NCBI GenBank assembly: GCA_973895155.1
Contig: OZ316892.1
Span: 21,700,001-21,764,000 of the forward strand
Reading direction: 5' to 3'
DNA length: 64,000 nt
Source of the DNA: Marsupella aquatica
Taxonomy: Eukaryota > Marchantiophyta
The notes beneath the pieces were generated by a model. That model was not told the DNA's origin. It made no database searches and was given only the letters and a program-made list of their open reading frames with translations. The position numbers were made by a program, and so were the translations under genes. Positions 60,609 to 64,000 of the stretch are shown in pieces (positions within the stretch are counted from its first letter, which is position 1; each line of letters starts with the position of its first letter).

Positions 60609-63180
60609 TTAAACTTTACGAACAAAAGCTACTGTGCAAACACGGCTACCCTCCACACCTCCAAAGCGGAAAGTTGGATATGTTCGGACATGGTCAATAT
60701 ACTGTAAAACTGGACCATGACATGTGAAAGAATTTTCCCAATTTTGAGCAGTTGGCTCTTTGTGCTCCTTCGCACCCGTTCCGTTTGATCTAAAACTCTC
60801 ACTAAACATATTCACTTCTTCAACCAGCTCGTTCTTGGTGTTGTTACAGGATGTGATGACCTGTATTCCACCACAAACAAGTCTGTCAGAATCAGTATTG
60901 TATAATTTCAACAGTGAAGGAGGAAATTCGATTAGAATTTAAAAACCTGCTTCCTCAAGAGCAGGCAGCCATCAATACGGGACAAGGTACAGTGGCGTAC
61001 CAGCACACCCCCAGGTTCTAGAAGTCTTGTTACCTCCTTCCAGTATATAAGCCTTCACACAGAATCCAAAAGCACATTCAATTAGATTCTCTGAGCTCAC
61101 ACCTTGCAATATTTCATTTCTGACGTGCAATGCGACAGCCTGCAAGTACAGAATTTACGAACAAATCATTAGATAGGAGATGATGCAGCACGTGGGTATT
61201 CTTTCTCACAGCTCACCTGTGGGCAGGCCCATCTGGATGCAGTCCAATTGCGTCTAATGTGCCCTTATCCGTTACCAGCTTGAACGTTTTACTTAATTTG
61301 GAGTCAAGTATATCATCAACCTGGCACAGTGAATTTAAGGTAAAGAAAAGACTTCATCACACCTTTCTCTGAATGTCCGGCAATTTTAGATACCATCATA
61401 CGCTTTAAATCGCAAACCAACATTGGTCAAAAGCAAAAATGGAAACCTGAGTACTACGACAAACATGAGAACCCTGCACTCGAGCTGTACAATCATACAA
61501 GAATATCGGACTATAGCTGTACCGGGGTCAGCACTACTGCACCTCCATAGATTGCAACGAAAACAATTTCTGCGTTACCCTTGTTTGCAAGGTATACACT
61601 TGCAATTCATTCTGATTGTCGTTAAAATAATCAAGTCCAGCAATTCTGTGATGGACAAATGTTTTCCAACCAGCTTTCGTTTGACATGCAAAAACGGTTC
61701 AGGAGAGACCATAAAATTGATGTTCGTGAACCCTTCCCGGTCCGACACTGCTCTGGCCAGCTCCACTGCTCTGGCCAGCTCCACTGCTCCATCACTGTAA
61801 TCTGTTCCCGTCAGATCTGTGAACCTGCCAGTACCGATGGGTTAACCTTGCAGTTGCGAGACCCCTTCAGAAAAAATGCAAAACTTATTCGACGAAAAAC
61901 CACAGTGGCACACCCACACCGGAAACATGGCCGCAATGTAATTGGCAAATACCCTTGTCTTGATAAAGCATGAAGCAAGATCCCATTCCCCGTGCCGATG
62001 TCTAGGACATTCCACATCGCGAGGCCCTCAATTCCAAACCCTTCGTCACCTAGGCCCCTTTCTGTGAGACCAAGACCATTTGCAGATCCTTCAGGTAGCC
62101 CAGCAGCAACTACTAAACATATTCTCGCTGTCCAGGATGCCACAGTCTCCATCACATCCTCCCCAAACCTGTTCCCAAGGAACCCATGCTCAATATTTTA
62201 AGTGAGACTTTCCGAACTCTGTGCGGGTCCAACAAATCTCAGGACTATGGACAGAAAGTCGGGATAAAAGCGTTGGCCAAGTGGTATTTTTTACGTGCCC
62301 AATTTATTTTTCAAAACCCTACTGCGCGACATGGAAGACAATGTAACGCAGACACGAAGATATGGTCCATAATTCTTAGTTGTTAAAGACTCAACATGCA
62401 AAATGGAATGTTGGATGTGAGAGTTGCTGACCAGATCTCCCCAACATCGCCATTATCATGAAAATTGACCAGCTCATCTGCATATGCTGAATCCCAATGA
62501 CTAAGCTGACCTAACATAGATGACTGCGTGTCCACGTCTGGCTCCTCTTTGTCTGAGCTGTTCCCAACCAACAGAAACAATGTGAGACTTTACACACAAC
62601 ATTCCGACATGGTGCATTACCCCTTCAACTTCTGAAGCTAAGCTCAACTCACTGTCACCATATATAAACTCCGTACTGGACAATTTGTTTTAGATCAAAG
62701 CGCAAATAAAAGGGCAAAGATACTAAAAACATCAATGAAGGACGATAGATTGCAAAACCTCAGGAGAAATGGTGAACCACAAGAGCGACAAGCAAACATA
62801 ATCATTGCTTTTTCGGGACACTTATCGAAAACCTCGAAGCACGCGTTTTAGTTTTGACTCCGTAAAAAGCAAAAAATGTACTAAGTTCCACAATGCTGCA
62901 AATGTTGTGCCGCAAGCGCCGCACGGAAAGGCAATTGACCACACCTGTAGTCAGTCGGACGGTAATTAGCTGCAGCCATTGCATCCACAGAGTCTGAGTG
63001 ACGCAGATCGTCACCATCTAAAGTACTCCCGTACTCGCTCTTCACGGACCATGAGTCTGCAGCCACTGATCGTTCGTCGTCTGAATAATGCGACGCGTCC
63101 ACATCGCCTGGCCGCGACACATCTGCTCGAGTCTGCGCTTGATCGTTGCTCGCTTCCGGCGGCCACCTTAGTCCTGCCAT
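60609..63180 (-). CDS. EEF1A lysine methyltransferase 2-like (AR401/METTL10 family)
   Basis: Seven exons (minus): 63180-62945, 62557-62432, 62168-61953, 61824-61710, 61320-61217, 61052-61001 and 60860-60609. The phase closes to give 366 aa, near the 358 aa of Arabidopsis AR401 as I recall it. Family members are cytosolic SAM-dependent methyltransferases acting on a lysine of elongation factor 1A. The N-terminus has the plant-specific DDERSVAADSWSVKSEYGST. HWDSAYADELVNFHDNGDVG is the family's entry motif. Motif I is NVLDIGTGNG (174-183). DYSDGAVELARAV follows and VDDILDSKLSKTFKLVTDKG holds the next strand. GTLDAIGLHPDG and EPGGVLVITSCN are also typical. An in-frame 18-bp duplication gives ELARAVELARAV (208-219). 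A Gly-rich insertion lies at about 144-170. The frame could start from a GTG at 63186, but ATG 63180 matches the family. Confidence 0.94.
61746..61789. repeat. 18-bp tandem duplication inside methyltransferase exon 4
   Basis: CACTGCTCTGGCCAGCTC occurs exactly twice (61746-61763 and 61764-61781) and is followed by the first eight bases of a third copy. It is in frame and doubles six codons. Confidence 0.97.
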
Positions 63181-64000
63181 CTCCACCCCTCTCCTGGGCC
63201 ACTGTAAATTTCAGTTCACAAGTCCGTTCCAATGCTCTCAGAAGTAGATCTGCAGAACAGTCCTCGCGGCTGGCAAAGTAGGCCAAAACACTTCAGTAAC
63301 CGCTGCTGAAAAAAATTGGATGTCGAAGAAGTCAATCGCCCAGTGCTATAATCGGAGCAGTCCCACTTGGGTTGCACTCCTCACGAAAGTAGATCTGCGG
63401 CACAAAGACAGGCTCAGACTGATTTGTTCTCCCTCCAGCATATTGAACGGACAAAGAGGACCTTCGAAAGCGCCATATCTCTCTCGAACAAGCAGCTCCG
63501 CGTCGCCAGCAGGAGTTGCATCAGTTCCTCACTCGCTTTACTCCAGCAAGCTCAGTTTAATCATATCACTGACAAGATCGCCGATTTACATATTCTGATC
63601 AGTCATTACTACTCCTCGAGCAAGTGCGAGGTCAACGAAGACACCAGTGACTCTCCTCGCTGTTACCAGTTCCCCGAGCAAGGCACTCTCGCGCATTTCC
63701 ACTCCGCCTTCGACACAGAACACTTCCCTTCTATTCTATTCGCTTCTCTTCTCTTTACAGTTTTCACGACAATGGGGGGAATCACACAAATCACTGAAAA
63801 GCAACAGAGGGGAAGGAAGCGGGCACCGGCGAAAAATGATTTTAAAATAAATAGTCCAGGACATTTACAAATTCTCCTCTTCACCCGCATTTTCACGAAA
63901 ATGAGGGGATCTGGTAGACGTGAAGGAAACAACAAAGAGAGAAGATCGAGCACCGGACAAGAATGTGATGCTGTGATACCACAGAGCTCACACAAATTGC
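63181..64000. other. Upstream region of the methyltransferase gene
   Basis: Presumed 5' UTR and promoter. The frames here (63320-63598 plus, 63663-63995 minus) are of low complexity and match nothing I know. A gene beginning beyond the window edge cannot be excluded. Confidence 0.4.

Noticed and set aside
63181-63186. Upstream GTG start for the methyltransferase
   Set aside because: GTG is not a usual start in plant nuclear genes. The ATG at 63180 gives the MAG start of the family.
8660-63186. A novel multi-gene system or biosynthetic cluster
   Set aside because: The recognised genes are unrelated single-copy-type housekeeping and organelle genes in both orientations, separated by repeats. 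Nothing links them functionally.

Overview
The window reads as nuclear DNA of a land plant. Every well-supported protein gene has plant-type paralogues or plant-only domains: an XS/XH RNA-directed DNA methylation factor, a Ycf49-like plastid protein, a plant-type MICU, eIF3e, GET1 and an AR401-type eEF1A methyltransferase. Introns are short to medium with GT..AG borders. Intergenic DNA is AT-rich and repeat-laden, with a decayed Ty1/copia element and a solo LTR. The lineage within land plants cannot be fixed from this window. A bryophyte or lycophyte is my guess, at low confidence.

Layout. 1-1240 is unassigned and C-rich. 1.2-6.1 kb holds a 5'-truncated copia retrotransposon with a 3' LTR. 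8.7-11.7 kb is MICU (minus). 15.6-17.7 kb is a Ycf49-like/DUF2499 gene (minus). 18.3-19.3 kb is a minisatellite. 19.8-23.3 kb is eIF3e (plus). 23.3-30.8 kb is gene-free and includes a long-inverted-repeat transposon at 27.3-27.9 kb. 30.9-34.1 kb is an FDM/IDN2-like gene (plus), followed by a three-copy repeat. 34.9-44.1 kb is gene-free, with a hairpin element, a dispersed repeat, a GTGCA-type minisatellite and a solo LTR at 40.75-41.09 kb. 44.4-45.6 kb is a small secreted-protein gene (plus). 47.6 kb is a tRNA-Thr(AGT). 51.2-53.1 kb is GET1 (minus). 57.4-58.3 kb is a single-exon glycine-rich plastid membrane protein gene (plus). 60.6-63.2 kb is the eEF1A methyltransferase gene (minus).

For six of the seven multi-exon genes I traced all exon borders by hand and the reading phase closes from start to stop: Ycf49-like 262 aa, eIF3e 437 aa, FDM-like 666 aa, secreted protein 200 aa, GET1 190 aa and the methyltransferase 366 aa. 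For MICU only the exon 1/exon 2 junction is open. The genes do not form a pathway. They are ordinary housekeeping and organelle genes in separate transcription units.

The most notable observations are: a foldback transposon with about 260-bp arms and a 10-bp direct flank; a solo LTR with a perfect 5-bp target duplication that belongs to the same family as the decayed copia element; repeated glutamine-to-TAG changes in that element; a six-residue in-frame duplication beside the SAM-binding motif of the methyltransferase; and loss of one zinc-ligand cysteine in the FDM-like protein. I found no convincing new multi-gene system.
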